This document shows positions 9,531 to 21,849 of a DNA stretch of 64,000 nt, piece after piece. Where the stretch lies: positions 1,378,713 through 1,442,712 of the forward strand of contig PJRA01000323.1 of the NCBI GenBank assembly GCA_016987375.1, written 5' to 3'. Source of the DNA: Brachionus koreanus. Taxonomy: Eukaryota > Rotifera > Eurotatoria > Ploima > Brachionidae. The notes under the pieces were generated by a model. The model was not told the origin of the DNA. It saw only the letters and a program-made list of their open reading frames with translations, and made no database searches. Numbering within the stretch: position 1 is the first letter of the stretch; every line of letters begins with the position of its first letter. Position numbers and translations under genes: made by a program.

Positions 9531-11136
9531 TCAATATAAATTTGTCAAATTATATAAAAATTTAAAATACTTTTGAATTTCTTCAATTCGATTGTTGACA
9601 TCAACTGAATCTTCTTCGATAAAATTTTCGAATTGTTCTTTCAGTTCCATAAGTTTATTGTATTTATCTTGAGTTGATATTCTATTCTGATAATCTAATA
9701 CTTTATCAGTCCTAAAAATTTATTTATTTAATTACAAATCGCTTTTTTAACATTATTTGAACAAATTTAAATTTACCATAAAGCATGAATTGGACCATTG
9801 AAAGCTTTTAAGCTTTTGGAATTTCTTCTTTCATGGGAAGTTGTTGTTTTGTTAAAAACTTTTTCCATTTCTTCCAATTTTCCTATTTTGATCAGTTCTA
9901 AATCATGTTCCTTTAGAAATAAAATTAAAAAATAAATTAGATATTTAAAATAATAATATTAAAAACCGGCATTGTTGGAATTTTATCTATTTCATCTTTT
10001 TTTTGTGCAGTTTTCTTTTGCAATTGAATTTTGGGCTTTTCACTCTTCTTAACTAAAGATTCGGTTTGTTTTTGAGCATTCATTTTTTTTGCCTCACTAC
10101 TTGCTATATTTACAGAATCTTTTTTTAAATCTCTCGTTTCGCTTGTAGGTCCACTCAATTTTTCTCTTTCAGAATCGGGCATGTCTTTTTTGAAAAATTG
10201 AATATTAATAAAAATTTTTACTTAATTTATGGTGTTTATTTACTCATTAGGGTTAAAGTGAGATCGGCTAGGGATTGTTTATTTGTTTGAGATTTATTAA
10301 TATCCTCTTCAGTGACTGATGAGTCATTTAGTGCGGAAATTTCCTCAATATATTTTGATGCATCTTAGGTTAAGAGAGTTATGTGCTTTTTAAAAAAAAA
10401 ATTTCTCAATACCTTTTACATCTGTGTCTTCATCATTTGTAATTTCTATATTCAGCTGGTCATCTTGTACCGATTGATCTATTCAAAAATTATAAAAAAA
10501 AATAAAACTAACTCCAAAATAAAAAAACCTATTGCATAATTTGGTTTCGATCGTCTGTACTTATTCCTTTTCTGAAAATTTTTTAATCCAAAAAGCTCAA
10601 AAAAACTAAAATTTAAGCATTTACATCATCCATTTTTTCGAATTTTCTCCATTTTCTTTCGATTTCATCTAAATAATTAAAATTTCTTTCATTATTTCTG
10701 TCACCACCAATATTCCTTTAAAAAAATTTAATTTTTCAAATATACAAAAAATCAATCAGGTTAATTACTTGACAGAAAAGCAGCTTCTCAGTGGTTTTAT
10801 CGACCCAACTGACTCTACATTAATGGATTCTAACAGCCATAACAGTACACACAATTGGCGGGTCAATGAATTTCTAAGAAAATAAAGTAAATAACTTCGG
10901 TTTATTCATTTTTGTTTCTAAATACTTGTCCAAAATAAAGCCTTCATCCTTGGAAAGTAGAGAAGAATAAATTGGCGTGTACGGAGTTACTTCTTCTTTA
11001 TGTTTTTTGATTGAAGTTTTCTGATTTCTGTAAGAATTTAAGACTGATGCACTAAAAAAAAATGAAAATAAAAATTTTTATTAAAAAAAACAGATATTTA
11101 CATAAGCTTTAAAATAAAATTTTCAATTTTTTTCAT
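9531..11136 (-). CDS. Unrecognised ten-exon coiled-coil protein, 372 aa
   Basis: Ten exons join without a frame error: 11136-11102, 11051-10926, 10873-10769, 10715-10625, 10571-10529, 10478-10413, 10363-10244, 10184-9967, 9910-9777 and 9711-9531. All nine introns are GT-AG and 47-66 bp long. The protein has a short N terminus (MKKIENFILKLI), a conserved-looking core with TRQLCVLLWLLESINVE and an ERKWRKFEKMDD segment, an acidic Ser/Asp-rich stretch, a long Lys/Ser-rich linker, and a C-terminal charged coiled coil (about residues 265-365). The core weakly recalls CCDC60-type coiled-coil proteins, but only from memory. No signal peptide or membrane segment is visible, so it is probably cytoplasmic. 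The model itself is strong because ten phases agree; the function is unknown. Confidence 0.8.
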
Positions 11137-11501
11137 TCAGCTTTTGTCAATTAAATTAACAAATATTTAAAGAAAGTTTATTTATTTAAAGAATGAGCTA
11201 TTGAATTTTACTTAAAAAAAGTTATTAAAATACGTAATACGTATTATAACTTCGGTCAAAATGACTTTTTGACTTTACTAAAATTATTTTACTATAATTA
11301 ATTTTTTTAGACCCTTAATCAGCAATACTTTTTTGAGAAAAATATATAATGTATTAAATTCTTTTTATTTAAAAGAATATAAAATGCTTGGAGAAACCTG
11401 TACTAATCAAAGACCTATAGACAAAAGAATTAAGGTTAGTTAAAATTTGATAAAATAATAATAAAAAAAAAATAGTTAAAATTTTATAATATCTTTTTTC
11501 T

Positions 11502-11870
11502 CACCGCCATCAAAGACATTGTGGATTTTGGGAAAAAAACCAAAACAAAAATTTTAATTTTTAAATAAATTTTTTTCATAATGTCGAAAATTCGTTCTGT
11601 AAATTTTATCAGTTGATACAAAACTTCCATAATGTGCAATAAGTCTTTAAATGTGCCAAGCACTCCATGTACTTAAAAATTACTAAAAAAATAAAATGCA
11701 GAGTTATTTAGTTTGGATGATGCAGAGAAATTTTGTACAAACAAATTTGAAATTTTGTATAGAAATTTGTTCAATTTACAGAACGAATTTTAGTTACTAA
11801 GAAAAAAATTATAAATATTTTAAAATTGTGTTCTGTTTTTTGTCCTAAAATTCACAACACCGCCATCAAA
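11502..11870. repeat. Foldback element, older copy of the 63.3-63.8 kb family
   Basis: The left arm (about 11502-11603) starts CACCGCCATCAAAGACATTG. The right arm (about 11777-11870) ends with the complement of the same pattern (AACACCGCCATCAAAAAGG read in reverse orientation). Both arms contain GAATTTTGG- and TCGTTCTGTAAATT-like blocks also found in the palindrome at 63288-63775. Arms are clearly diverged, so the insertion is old. Confidence 0.65.
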
Positions 11871-12339
11871 AAGGTCAATATCGGAAAAATGAAAATAATT
11901 TTACATATATGCATTTTCATATTTTTAGATTTTTTGTGCAATATTTAAGAAATTTTTTAATTTTCTACCAAATAATTTGAGAGAGTTTGAAAAATTGCAC
12001 AAAAAAATCTATAAATTTGAAAATTAAAAATGTTAAATTATTTTCATTTTGCCTCAATATCAAATTTTGCAGGTTAATTTCAAATGAAATGCTTTATAAG
12101 AAAGTAAAAATTAGGTTCATATGTGATTTGGCAAAAGACGAATTAAGTGGCTTAAGCATGTTTTAAAATTACCTATATTTTGATTATTTGAGACACCTCA
12201 AAGACAGATGGGAATCAAAGAAACGTATAAATCCCTATTCTACATTGAGAGTAAAAATTATTACTATTATTATTAGTAATTTAATAAATTTTTATGTCAA
12301 TCAGTAGAAATCAAAAAAAAAAATAAGGCAAGCAGTTAA

Positions 12340-12475
12340 CAAGCTGTCAATTGAAGGTGGTCAAAGTAAAGTTAGGAGTAACTGTACTTGTCAATGTCAA
12401 ACAAAACGATGAAGTTGTAAAAAAATCAACTTATCTGTAAATCAAGATGTCATGGCAAGAATTCAGGTTGTTAAA
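12340..12475 (+). pseudogene. Cysteine-rich C-terminal remnant of a transposon-type protein
   Basis: The plus strand reads VRSNCTCQCQTKR, a stop, then SCKK. With a one-base slip it continues into a second Cys/His cluster. Spaced CxC, CxxK and CH pairs resemble the zinc-binding C terminus of integrase-type transposon proteins. Stop and frameshift mark it as broken. Family placement is tentative. Confidence 0.3.
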
Positions 12476-12647
12476 ATAAAAAAAATTTGTTTGAATAATG
12501 TACTTTTGTTTGAGTAATTTACTCAAAAAACAAACATTCAAATAAATATTCAAAATTTTATTTTTTTATTATTTATTTTAGATTTTTACTAGTACAACAG
12601 AAATTTTCCATTATACGCATTTTCCATTATTTTCCATTCCATTATAC

Positions 12648-12688
12648 ATTTCTGTTTATGTATCCCAGTAGTATACATAAACAGAAAT
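12648..12688. repeat. Perfect 16-bp hairpin
   Basis: ATTTCTGTTTATGTAT (12648-12663) and its exact complement (12673-12688) flank a 9-base loop. The preceding sequence repeats TTCCATTAT several times. Confidence 0.6.
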
Positions 12689-13157
12689 AGACCATAATTA
12701 GACTTCATCTAGCCTCACCTAATAGATATAATATTGTAGATTAATAATTGTTAGCAATAAAATATAAATATTTACTTAGAGACTTATTTATCTTACTTCT
12801 AAAAATTGTTCAAAAATTGAAAAATGAAAAAAAAATCAAGTTGACGTCGAACAAGACTTTTTTTTCTAATAAAGATAGAGGCTATCAAATAAGTCTTGTA
12901 AAAATTTTCAATTATGACAATTGGGAATAGTTAAGTTAGCATACAAAATACATGAATTTAAGAACGCTTATTTAAATTTATTTCAAAATTAAAAATAAGC
13001 ATTAGAAACATAGTAAAAAAAAATCTTGAATTTTTTGTTAATTATTTGTGCATACCTTTTTTTCGTGGGGACCGTAAATGGTCTAGTGCTCAATCGGCTA
13101 GAGAAAATTTTTATCGTGTGATTTATTTTAAGTGATATCCTAAATTGATAAGTCTTA

Positions 13158-14298
13158 CTAGTTAACGTTGTTTGCTGGATGTGTTTGTGGTCTAATTGAG
13201 CTAACCGATTCATTAATTCCTTCTCGAGAAACATTTTTATATTGATATAGAGCTGAAGGATTATTCTCCGAATTATATGGCGTTGCCATGTTGGACCGGG
13301 CTTCTGAATCTTCAACAGAGTCGGCATATGAATTCTTGTTTTGTTCATCTATTAGCTCAACCTCGCTGTCTTGGTCGAATTCTTCATCCGAGTCGACCAT
13401 TGGTCTAATAGACATTTGAATCGACTTTGATTCAGCATTTGATTTTTTTATCTTTATTTAAAAAAAAAATTATCATTAACTAAAAATTTTCAATCAAAAA
13501 TTTAATTTCAACCCTTTCTTCTTCTTCTTTTTTGATAAGATCAAAAAAACTGTGACCGAGCTTAACTCGGTGTAGATAATTCCTTGAAAATTTTTTCAAA
13601 ATTTAATTATTAAAGAAAAATTGAATTTTTTTTTGGCTATTTTACCTGGTACGATTAACTTCACTTTGTAAAGTTAAAAGTTGTTTATTTTTTTTGTAAT
13701 TACGTAGGAAAAAATTTTGCTGAGTCTTTGAAAAAATTAAAATTTAGTTTATTTATCTATTTTTTTTTTTTTTAAATAAAATACCGCAGAGTTTCTAATA
13801 TTGGCATTAATTAAATGTATATTAGCATTTTTATTTTGAAAGTCTTGGTTTCTGGTCTCTTTATTTTTGCTGGGGTAGGGGCCAAAGCCGTGCAAAGATA
13901 TGAGTTTATGGTCGAGTATTAGAGGCTCACCGATTATTTTATATGGAACATTAAGCGGTGTCTTGAAACCCATGCCAGTCAATTGCTCTTTGCGCCTGGT
14001 ATAATTCTGGCGGCGAACGTCGTCTCGGGCTGGAATGGTTGGATTGTACACATTAAAGCATCTGGCTTGAATTTTGACTCCCTTATTTACCGGCGATTGG
14101 CCATCAAAAGCCTTTGTATCAATTTCATTCTCAAGCATGTCAATACTTATCAATTTTTGCATGCATCTATTAAGCAAAGGTTTTAACTGCTAAGTCTCAC
14201 AATCTCAGAAATTATTTAGCAAATAAAAAAAAATTAAAAACTAAATAGGTGCTTTTAAGAGCCTTTTTTTTCTCAATTTCTAAATCCTCGGTTACCAT
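13158..14298 (-). CDS. Unrecognised five-exon protein, 301 aa
   Basis: Exons 14298-14242, 14189-13785, 13725-13646, 13582-13513 and 13451-13158 join in frame through GT-AG introns of 52-63 bp. The ATG at 14298 sits in a good context (ACCATGG). The first half is basic and mostly ordered-looking, with KIIGEPLILDHKLISLHGFGP and a TRRKEQLTGMGFKTPLN segment. The middle is a charged helix (LLTLQSEVNRTRNYLHRVK, then an EEEE run), and the C-terminal third is acidic and Ser/Asn-rich, probably disordered. There is no signal peptide or membrane helix, and I recognise no family. The neighbouring genes on both sides lie on the same strand but give no clue to function. Confidence 0.75.
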
Positions 14299-15469
14299 GG
14301 TTTATAAGCAAAAACGAATACTGAAATTTGAAAAAGAAAAAAAAATATAAACAAATTTATTTTTGTTTCTTCAAGTTATGTTATTTAACTTGTTCGATTC
14401 AGTCCCCTGTGCCAATTTAAATTTCTCAAAAAAAAATTTATCATGTTTGATTTTCAATTATTTATTTAATAAGATTTATTTACTTAATAAAATTAACTGT
14501 GTCTTAAAACACAAATTTTAATTGAATAAATTTATGAGAACATTTTGGAGAATGGCAATTTTGTTTCATTAAGGATTCTTTTGAGTGAAAAAATAGTACT
14601 TGAACGCTGGATGCTTAGTTATGAGGGCCGATTAGTTATGTAAATCTATATTTTAAACAAGCCTAGAGGGAAATTTATTTCGCGTTTCCGACTCTAATTA
14701 AGCTTATAATTACAAATTGACTTTTAATAAATAATTTTCCTGCTACTCTTAACAAGCCATGTTTCTTTTTTATTGTAAAAAAATATTTCGTGATTTGAAG
14801 CACTTAGCGACCAATATAAATATTTTTTGTGCAAATCATGGACCCTGTTTAAAATTAATGTAAAAACTAATTTTTTTATAAAAAAAGGGAATATTGGAAA
14901 AAATTTATGTAATTTTTTTATTAAGAAATTCTGGCTTTGTCACTAAACTAAAATATTTTTTATTTTTTAAAAGCGCTTTTTAAAAATTTATCTAAAAACA
15001 AAGTTGAAAAGCAATTTAAATTAATTTAACCATTATGTAATTATTAGTTTCCTTATCTAAGAAAAATAAAAATAAAATGAAAATAAATTACTTTCTTATC
15101 AATTTTTTTTATTTTCTTTTTAAATACATCAAGTTTGATTTTACTTGGAAAAAAAGGTCGATTCTAAGAAAATTTCCTAATTTTATTTGATTCCTAAAAA
15201 AATTTGGTGAATAAATTTACACTAAACTAAGAACTTTAAATTTTGAAACCATTAAACAAAGCATTCAAATTTTTATTTATTTATTTCTTAAATCTAAAAT
15301 TAATTATTTTGATTTTTTGGACAAGATAAATTTTTGTATTTTTTACTTGAAAGCAGACTAATTCACTCATTTATTTTGAGTTTGAGTGCTTTGCAGTCAA
15401 CAAGTGAATCAAGTGATTCACTCAAAAATTTTGAGTGAGGCATTCACATTTACTGTGACGAAATGGACA
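14299..15469. other. Intergenic AT-rich stretch
   Basis: No gene seen. Near 15360-15445 GAGTGAATCA- and TTTTGAGT-like words repeat in both orientations (imperfect hairpin), just before a Tc1-like remnant. Confidence 0.4.
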
Positions 15470-15800
15470 TTTAAGTAGACAAAAGAAAAAATCGAATTCA
15501 GATAGAAGGATGCCGTCAAAGAAGTATAATGAAGATTTGATTATTAAACGAACAAAGAAAAGAATTTAGTGAGCTACTATGGTCTAGGAAATTTTTCTAT
15601 ATTTGATGGAACCCTTAATTACACAGATATGTTGATAATTGAGAAAAAAGTTTACTAGATAGAGAAAATAGCTTAAGCATTCATACTTCAGCTAGACTAT
15701 GCCCATTGTCATCGTAAGGAAATCGTCTATTCTTCTTGTACCAAAATCCATTTTTGAGAACTCAGACTAAATGCCTAAAAGAATTAGTGAATGTTTGAAA
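15470..15800 (+). pseudogene. Tc1-like transposase C-terminal remnant
   Basis: From about 15572 the plus strand reads SYYGLGNFSIFDGTLNY, matching the (S/W)YYGxGxLxFxDGTMNxxxY block of Tc1-family transposases. About 120 bp on comes AHCHRKEIV, the decayed counterpart of DNAPCHxxK. Stops and frame slips break it throughout, and the N-terminal half is not visible. It lies 150 bp downstream of the USP19 stop codon. Confidence 0.6.
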
Positions 15801-15950
15801 AATGAAGGCATATATATATAGATATTATTTTAAAAAAAATTTTATCCATTATAGATAATTTATTCATACATCTAGAATTTAGAAATAAAATAATCTAAAA
15901 ATTTAAAAGACTAAAATCCTGAGAAATTTTCAATCTATTTTATTTAATTT

Positions 15951-18900
15951 CTAATCGATTTCGTTTAAATTTGTGTAATTAATTTTTTCCATTTGAACAC
16001 TTTCCTCACTTTCTATATCATAAAATTCTTCTTCACTAGCACTTTCAGACGAAACTTCTGTTTCACTTGTATCAGCTGAGTTAATTTTCTCATTTGGCGA
16101 AGACCTTAAACGGTACATAAGCACGTAAGCATCCTTATTGACAAGTTGACTCATTGATTTGACTGATGTAACAACTTGATCATCAAACAAACGCCAACCA
16201 ATTTCATTTTTAGTAGTATCTGCTTTGTCGTGTGTTCGCGCATAAGCTGTATAATGACCTACTGATAAAGAATTTCCCAAATGATTTATAACACTGCACA
16301 AATCGTAAATGACATTTTTTTTCTCATTATTGACCAGAAATTCGGACATATCTAAGCCAAATAAAGGAAAATTAACCAAGTCATAAATTTTATTATAGAC
16401 CACTCGGTTTTGTAACAAATAGCTAAATCTTGAGTTCATCAAGAGTTCATTTGATGTATCGAACATTTTTTTGGCCTGGAAGCGCTTTAAAGTAATTATT
16501 AAGTATTTTGGTAGCTTCCAAAGACTCATTTGTTTTGTTGCTTCTTGGTGTTTTTTGCATCTAGAACAATACCATGGATTATCACTAGTAAGTTTTTCTG
16601 GCTGAGTGAACAGTCTTAAACAGTCGTTTAATTCAATGTCAGAATTGTATTGCAAATGAGAGTCTTTTGAAAAATTGAAACTGCTTCTAATTGATCGATT
16701 TGAGATCGAATTGTTCCATTTCAAAGTAATTTTTACAAAATTGCTTGAACTGTTCATAATTTCAGGAAGTTTTTCAGTCTCAATTCTTTTAAAATTAACT
16801 CTAAGTCCTGAAGAAGACTTGTCTACCATTTCTAAATCATAGATTGATTTCTTATTTAGATCGAAATTTTCCAATTTGACCGACCGAAGTGCTTCTTTAA
16901 GAACAGCTTTTTTAAAGATGTCTTCAAAATTGTCTGATTTTAATTGTGCTTTGCTCAAAAACAAAACAAACGGTAGACCGACCTGATCTGACAGTTTCTT
17001 ACAAGTTGACGAGTTGTGTATTGTCCAGTCTTTTTTTTGACATTCTCTTAAAAGGTTTTTAATGTATTTTTGATTTAATTTAATCATAATAAAGTTAAGA
17101 ATCAAGAAAATGTATTTTTTTTAGTGATATGTCTTATTTAGGCAAGTCAGAATAAGGGATATTTAAATATTCAGTATTTTAGATATTAAAAATATATTTT
17201 CTAACTATTTGTTTATTTAATTCTAAAAAAAATTTTTAAAGTGCAAGCTTTAAATTAAATTTTGAAATTTTGGTACTGCTTCGAAATTACTGGAAAAAAG
17301 GGCTATCAGCAACAGAATTAACTAATGAAATATATCTAATAGAAGATGAAAGAATGTGCTTAAAGTAAGAGTGGTTTTAAAATGGTTTTAAAAAATTTAA
17401 AAATGGTGATACGAGCCTTTTAAAAGTATCAATTAGACCAGTTATTTTCGATCAAATGCTCTGCATACGGTTGTTGAAAGAAATTCTAAGCTTTGTGCTC
17501 GTCAATTATAAAATTACCTTTACACATCACAATTGACGATATCTCATCACCTTAATTTGTTCCTTAAGATTGAAATTTATTTGCGAAAATCCTCTAGATG
17601 GACAGTTTTTCGGACTGATCATTACTTGTGATGAAAATTAGGCATATTTTGGAAATTATGATACAGAAATCAATGGTTGAAATCATCTCAACCAACTCAA
17701 CCACTTGAGAAAAGAGAAAACTTTGATAAAAAGGAGATTTTGTGTGTTCGACGTAATTTCCAAGGCGTTATATTGGATTATTAAAATCAACTAGAATAAT
17801 GAATCATTTAAGAAATTCTGCAATTTTAATTTTACAATATTACAGCATGATATGTTGAATTTTTAATATATAAAAGCATTTTTTTAATGCTGCCAAAAAA
17901 TCGAAAATTAAAAAGTAAATAATAATGAACTCGATTATAAATTTAATTAATTTAAAAAAAGAAAATTAATATTTTATTTTGGACAAAAAGTTCAACGAGG
18001 CATTTTGCAATTTGCTGCCAGATTATTTTTAGTTTTGGGTACCGTCAGTAACGGCCACTGGACCACCAAAACTTGTTGTTGGGCCTTGGATGGCCGTGTA
18101 ACTAAATAAAATTTTTTCCTTAATTTTAACTATTTTTCTTATTCTTTTTCCGCATTCTTTTATCAATCGAATTTTTTTTTATTTTAAAATTTTCTAAATT
18201 TTATTTTTTTACACGGCCATCGACCAAGTTTTGGCGTTCCAGTGGCTGTTACTTGACGGTAACCAACACTTATTTTTCTTTATTCTAGTTAATTTTAATG
18301 ATCTAAAGAAAATTTTTTTTTCGATTTAAGTTAAATTATACATGCTTTGATTTTAAAACAATTTAATAATATAATTATAAATAAATACTTAATTAATCTA
18401 TTAATTTTAATATAAAAAAATTTTTTTTTTGCTTTTTAATATTGTCTTAGAAGGTCAAGCTTTATTTTAACTCATTTCATTATTTTAATAGATAAATTTA
18501 CTAAACTATTTTCTATTGGAAGTAGATCTTTGAGTTTTTTATATCAGTTAGAAATAAAATATTCACTTACAAGTTACAGTAAGCCGAACGGAAGCATCGA
18601 GTACATCTGGGTAAAGTATTCTCGGTTTCGGGTTGGCTTAATGAACAAAACGAGCATGTTCTTGGGTCAATATCATTTAATATCGGATATTTACATGCTT
18701 GTTCAATTCTTAATTCAACACATGGTTCTCTTGTCCATTCTCGTACCAGCCTTTAATTTTTTTTCAAATAAATATAAATATTTAAAAAATAATTGTTTAT
18801 TTTACATTAAAAAATTTTTATTTTTTCCGAGCAAAGGCACTTTATCATTAGGCTGAAGATTGTCATAATAAGAGTCAAATTTGAATCCAATCAAATCTTC

Positions 18901-20177
18901 ATCATCTGTTTCATTACATCTCTCGATTACATAAAGTTTTAGCTCTTTATTTTCATACAAGTTTGATGATGACTTAACATTCTGCATAAATGATTCAACG
19001 GTATCGTCTTCACTCAAAAACCATTGAGAAAACAGTGCCTGATTTTCTGTTATGGTAAAAAAATTAATCTGCTTTTTCTGCTTGGCAACTGGGACTAACA
19101 GATTATTGAATGGCTCAAAGGTAATTGACGACCGCTGACAATCTGGACAAGTAAGCTTAGATTTGAATTGCCCATAAAAATTATCTACAATTATGGAATT
19201 TTCGCGACTCAAAAATCTTTCCCATGATTTAGCAGCAACTTTCAAGCACTCGTCCATGCTGTCCACTTCGCATTCAATCGAATCCTCGTAAAAAGGCTTC
19301 TTTTGCACCCGATTAGTGTCTTCATGAATCAAACTTAGCAATGAACTCATAAATTCCTGGGTATCTTGCTGTTCGAAGCCACGAAAATTAGAATACTTTG
19401 AGCATATCAGGTCTCTCAATTGATTTGGTATCAAATATTTCGACTCAGCTGTCCATAATCGTCTCAACAGCATGGCAAATTGAATCGCCATTTTACCATT
19501 TAAACCAAGTGCATTATTTAAGTTTAGTTCTTTTTGAAAAATTTCTTTATTAACTTGAAAAAAATAATTAAACAATTTTTCTTTAATTATAAAAAAAAAT
19601 AAAAAATTTTACAAAAATAGTCTCTTAAATCTGTGGCATTAGCGAGAAATTGCAATGCAGCATTCATGTAACAAGTGTTGCCAAGATTAGCTAGACCAAC
19701 ACATCCATAGGTGTTTGGAATTTGGACTGGTTTGGTCTGCGGAGACGGAGATCTGGATGATGATGGAGATCTATTGACTATTTTGGTGAATTTTTGCTCA
19801 ACATGCTCCTGTTTTAATAAACTTGGCCATTTTTTTTGACATTTTTTCAAAAGATTTATTTCAATCTTGCTATTTGAAGATTTAAAATCACATTCACCAG
19901 GCACAATTTTATCATTTAATTCAATATTTAAAACAAAAGCGTCATTTTGCTCCGCATTTTGCTCGCTTAGGAATAACTTGTCAGTCGTCTTAAAACAAAT
20001 AATACAATTTAGATCATGGTACTCTAATTTTATTGATTCTCGAATAGCTTCTTTAACATATACAATACAGGTTATTTTTTGCTCAGATTGATACCAGTCG
20101 TAGCGTAATGAAGAGAGGTTTACTTTTCTGACATGTTTGTCCGATGATATTTTATTCAGCTCTTCTTTAGCCACCAT
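15951..20177 (-). CDS. USP19: Ubiquitin carboxyl-terminal hydrolase 19 (USP19-type)
   Basis: Five exons, 20177-19613, 19553-18806, 18750-18571 and 17046-15951 (the last two separated by a 1,524-bp intron), encode 862 aa; the first three are separated by introns of 59 and 55 bp. The order is an N-terminal CS/p23-like domain (about residues 18-120), a Ser/Pro linker, and a USP catalytic domain split by a MYND zinc finger. The Cys box is GLANLGNTCYMN (Cys169), the His box GHYTAYAR (His762) and the Asp box WRLFDD (about 786). Zinc ribbons CPDC and CSRC are present. This arrangement is that of USP19, which removes ubiquitin from ERAD and chaperone clients. The protein ends in an acidic Ser/Glu tail without the C-terminal membrane helix of the ER isoform, and only one CS domain is seen. 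AG lies one base before the ATG, so an upstream exon with the other CS domain is possible. Confidence 0.93.
17275..17815 (+). pseudogene. Mariner transposase pseudogene (copy 1, inside USP19 intron)
   Basis: In shifting frames the plus strand shows KKGLSATELTNEIY (N-terminal helix-turn-helix), a WFKxFKNGD-like block, LTISHHLN (second HTH) and NQWLKSSQPTQP, matching RxRQWLxPxQPxQP of mariner transposases. Many stops and frameshifts are present. The same family recurs at 29.2-29.9 kb and 62.3-62.9 kb. Confidence 0.65.
18026..18277. repeat. Foldback/MITE family A, full copy (inside USP19 intron)
   Basis: The left arm (18026-18112) contains TACCGTCAGTAACGGCCACTGG and GATGGCCGTGTAA. The right arm (18199-18277) carries their complements, ACACGGCCATCGACCAAG and CCAGTGGCTGTTACTTGACGG. 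The arms enclose about 85 bp of A/T. Half of the same unit recurs at 48911-48989 and a diverged relative at 59601-59766. Confidence 0.75.
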
Positions 20178-21228
20178 TCTAAAATTTTAAATTGAAAATA
20201 GTTGTTTTTTTTTTAATTTTAAACGATCTTTTTTTTTTAAAATAATAAAATAAAAAAATTAGAATATTAAAAATTATGAAAACTTAATGAAAATACAACA
20301 AAATAATTCCAAATTTAATTAAAAAATTGCATAAAATATTTTTGCAAGATTGCAGATTTAGAAGCTTTAGATTTAGGCGCTTTTTTATTCATAGATTTTT
20401 ATGCTTTTTCTAGAAAAATAAAATGCTCTATGAATTAAAGAATAAAACAAAATTCGATTATTGTGTCCAAAATTTTTTTAATATCCAATTTCTTAAAAAT
20501 TACTTTTAAGAGAATTTTTATATTTGAACTTCGTTAAAAAATTAAAAATACGAAACATCTTTGTATTGTTTTCTTTTTTTTAGGAACAAAAAAAATTAAT
20601 TTGTGTTCATGTGATCGGAAATTAACAATAGTATGGTTGACATTTTGATCACAGAAATAACCACTAAAAGTAATCAAATAAAAATTTTATTGTGATCAGT
20701 TATTTTATTAAGTGATTAAAGTATCAATCTAAAAGAAGCTATTTTCAGACAAAATCAAAGTGAATGTAGCTGACAGAAAAGTCATACAGCCTAAATTCAT
20801 TTAGTAAAGAAGAATAATCGAGGGAGCAAAGGCAAAAAAAATAACTCCTGTTTATCTTGAAGTCAAAAATTATCCCCATTAAAAAAGTATTGTTTTGAAA
20901 ATTGGATTTTAACAAAACAAATCTAACTATTTATTAATACTTTCATATAAATTCTCTCAAAAACTATCATCGTTTATATTTTTTTTTTTGTAAAAATCTA
21001 AAAATTTCAATTTTGAGGGTTTAAACGAAGGCGAATGCCATTCGGATAAACCCAAGCATGTTGCATCAATTATTTATCAAAAGAGAAAAAATGTGAAAAG
21101 TAAAGGAAAAAGAAATAAAAAAATCTTTAATATGTTAACAGTCTGTTAATGATGATGCTATATCATTTTGTTATAAATTCCAATCCGCTAAATAAAGCGG
21201 ATCACTGTTTTTCTGTGTTAACTCTTAT

Positions 21229-21650
21229 CATATCGTTAGGATAAACCTTTAAAAATATATTTTATTTAAAAAAAACTTTCAAACATTAATTTTATTAATA
21301 AAAATAAGGATTTATTTCTGATTTAAACGGTATTATGAAATTCAAATACAAACAAAACAAAAATACTTTCTATTTTGATAAATTAAAATTTACTAAAATA
21401 AAATATCTTTATAGTTAGTTTTTTACAGTGTTTTGGCATGCAATAATTTTAATAGTCAGGCAATTAAATTTATAATTTTTAGATATATTTTTCATTTAGT
21501 ATTTTTTTTGCAGTATTTTCCTAAGAATATTATAATTTAATAAGTTTAAATTATCAAATTAGGAAGAATTTTTGCTTTCGTTGTATTTGAATTTTTATAA
21601 TCTTATCGTTGGGATAAACCATAAAAAATATAATTTATTTAAAAAAACCC
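21229..21650. repeat. Pair of about 55-bp direct repeats
   Basis: TATCGTTAGGATAAACCTTT plus following A/T at 21229-21285 recurs as TATCGTTGGGATAAACCATA at 21598-21650. A shorter GGATAAACCCAAG lies at 21051. The spacing of 370 bp and the AATAAAGCGG/CCGCT hairpin just upstream suggest ends of an unidentified element. Confidence 0.45.
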
Positions 21651-21849
21651 AAGTAAGACAATAATTTTGAATTTTTTCAAATACCAGTTTTATATTAAAA
21701 TGTGTCTTAAGGTCTTATATCAAGGTATTAAACATTATCTTTGAGTCTTATGAAGAGGCACGGTATTTTATTTTATTATTTTGGTATGCCTTGTCGCGAT
21801 ATTCTTAAAAAATATCTAAACCTACCAGAATATAATTAAAAAGCTTTAA

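Larger units (their letters stand above)
11137..13157. other. Intergenic region with repeat debris, no intact gene
   Basis: The stretch holds a decayed foldback (11502-11870), a cysteine-rich pseudogene fragment (12340-12475) and a perfect hairpin (12648-12688). Nothing else coding was seen. Confidence 0.5.

Noticed and set aside
18530..18856. 108-codon plus-strand ORF
   Set aside because: It is the antisense shadow of the USP19 exons at 18571-18750 and 18806 onward, which encode the MYND finger.
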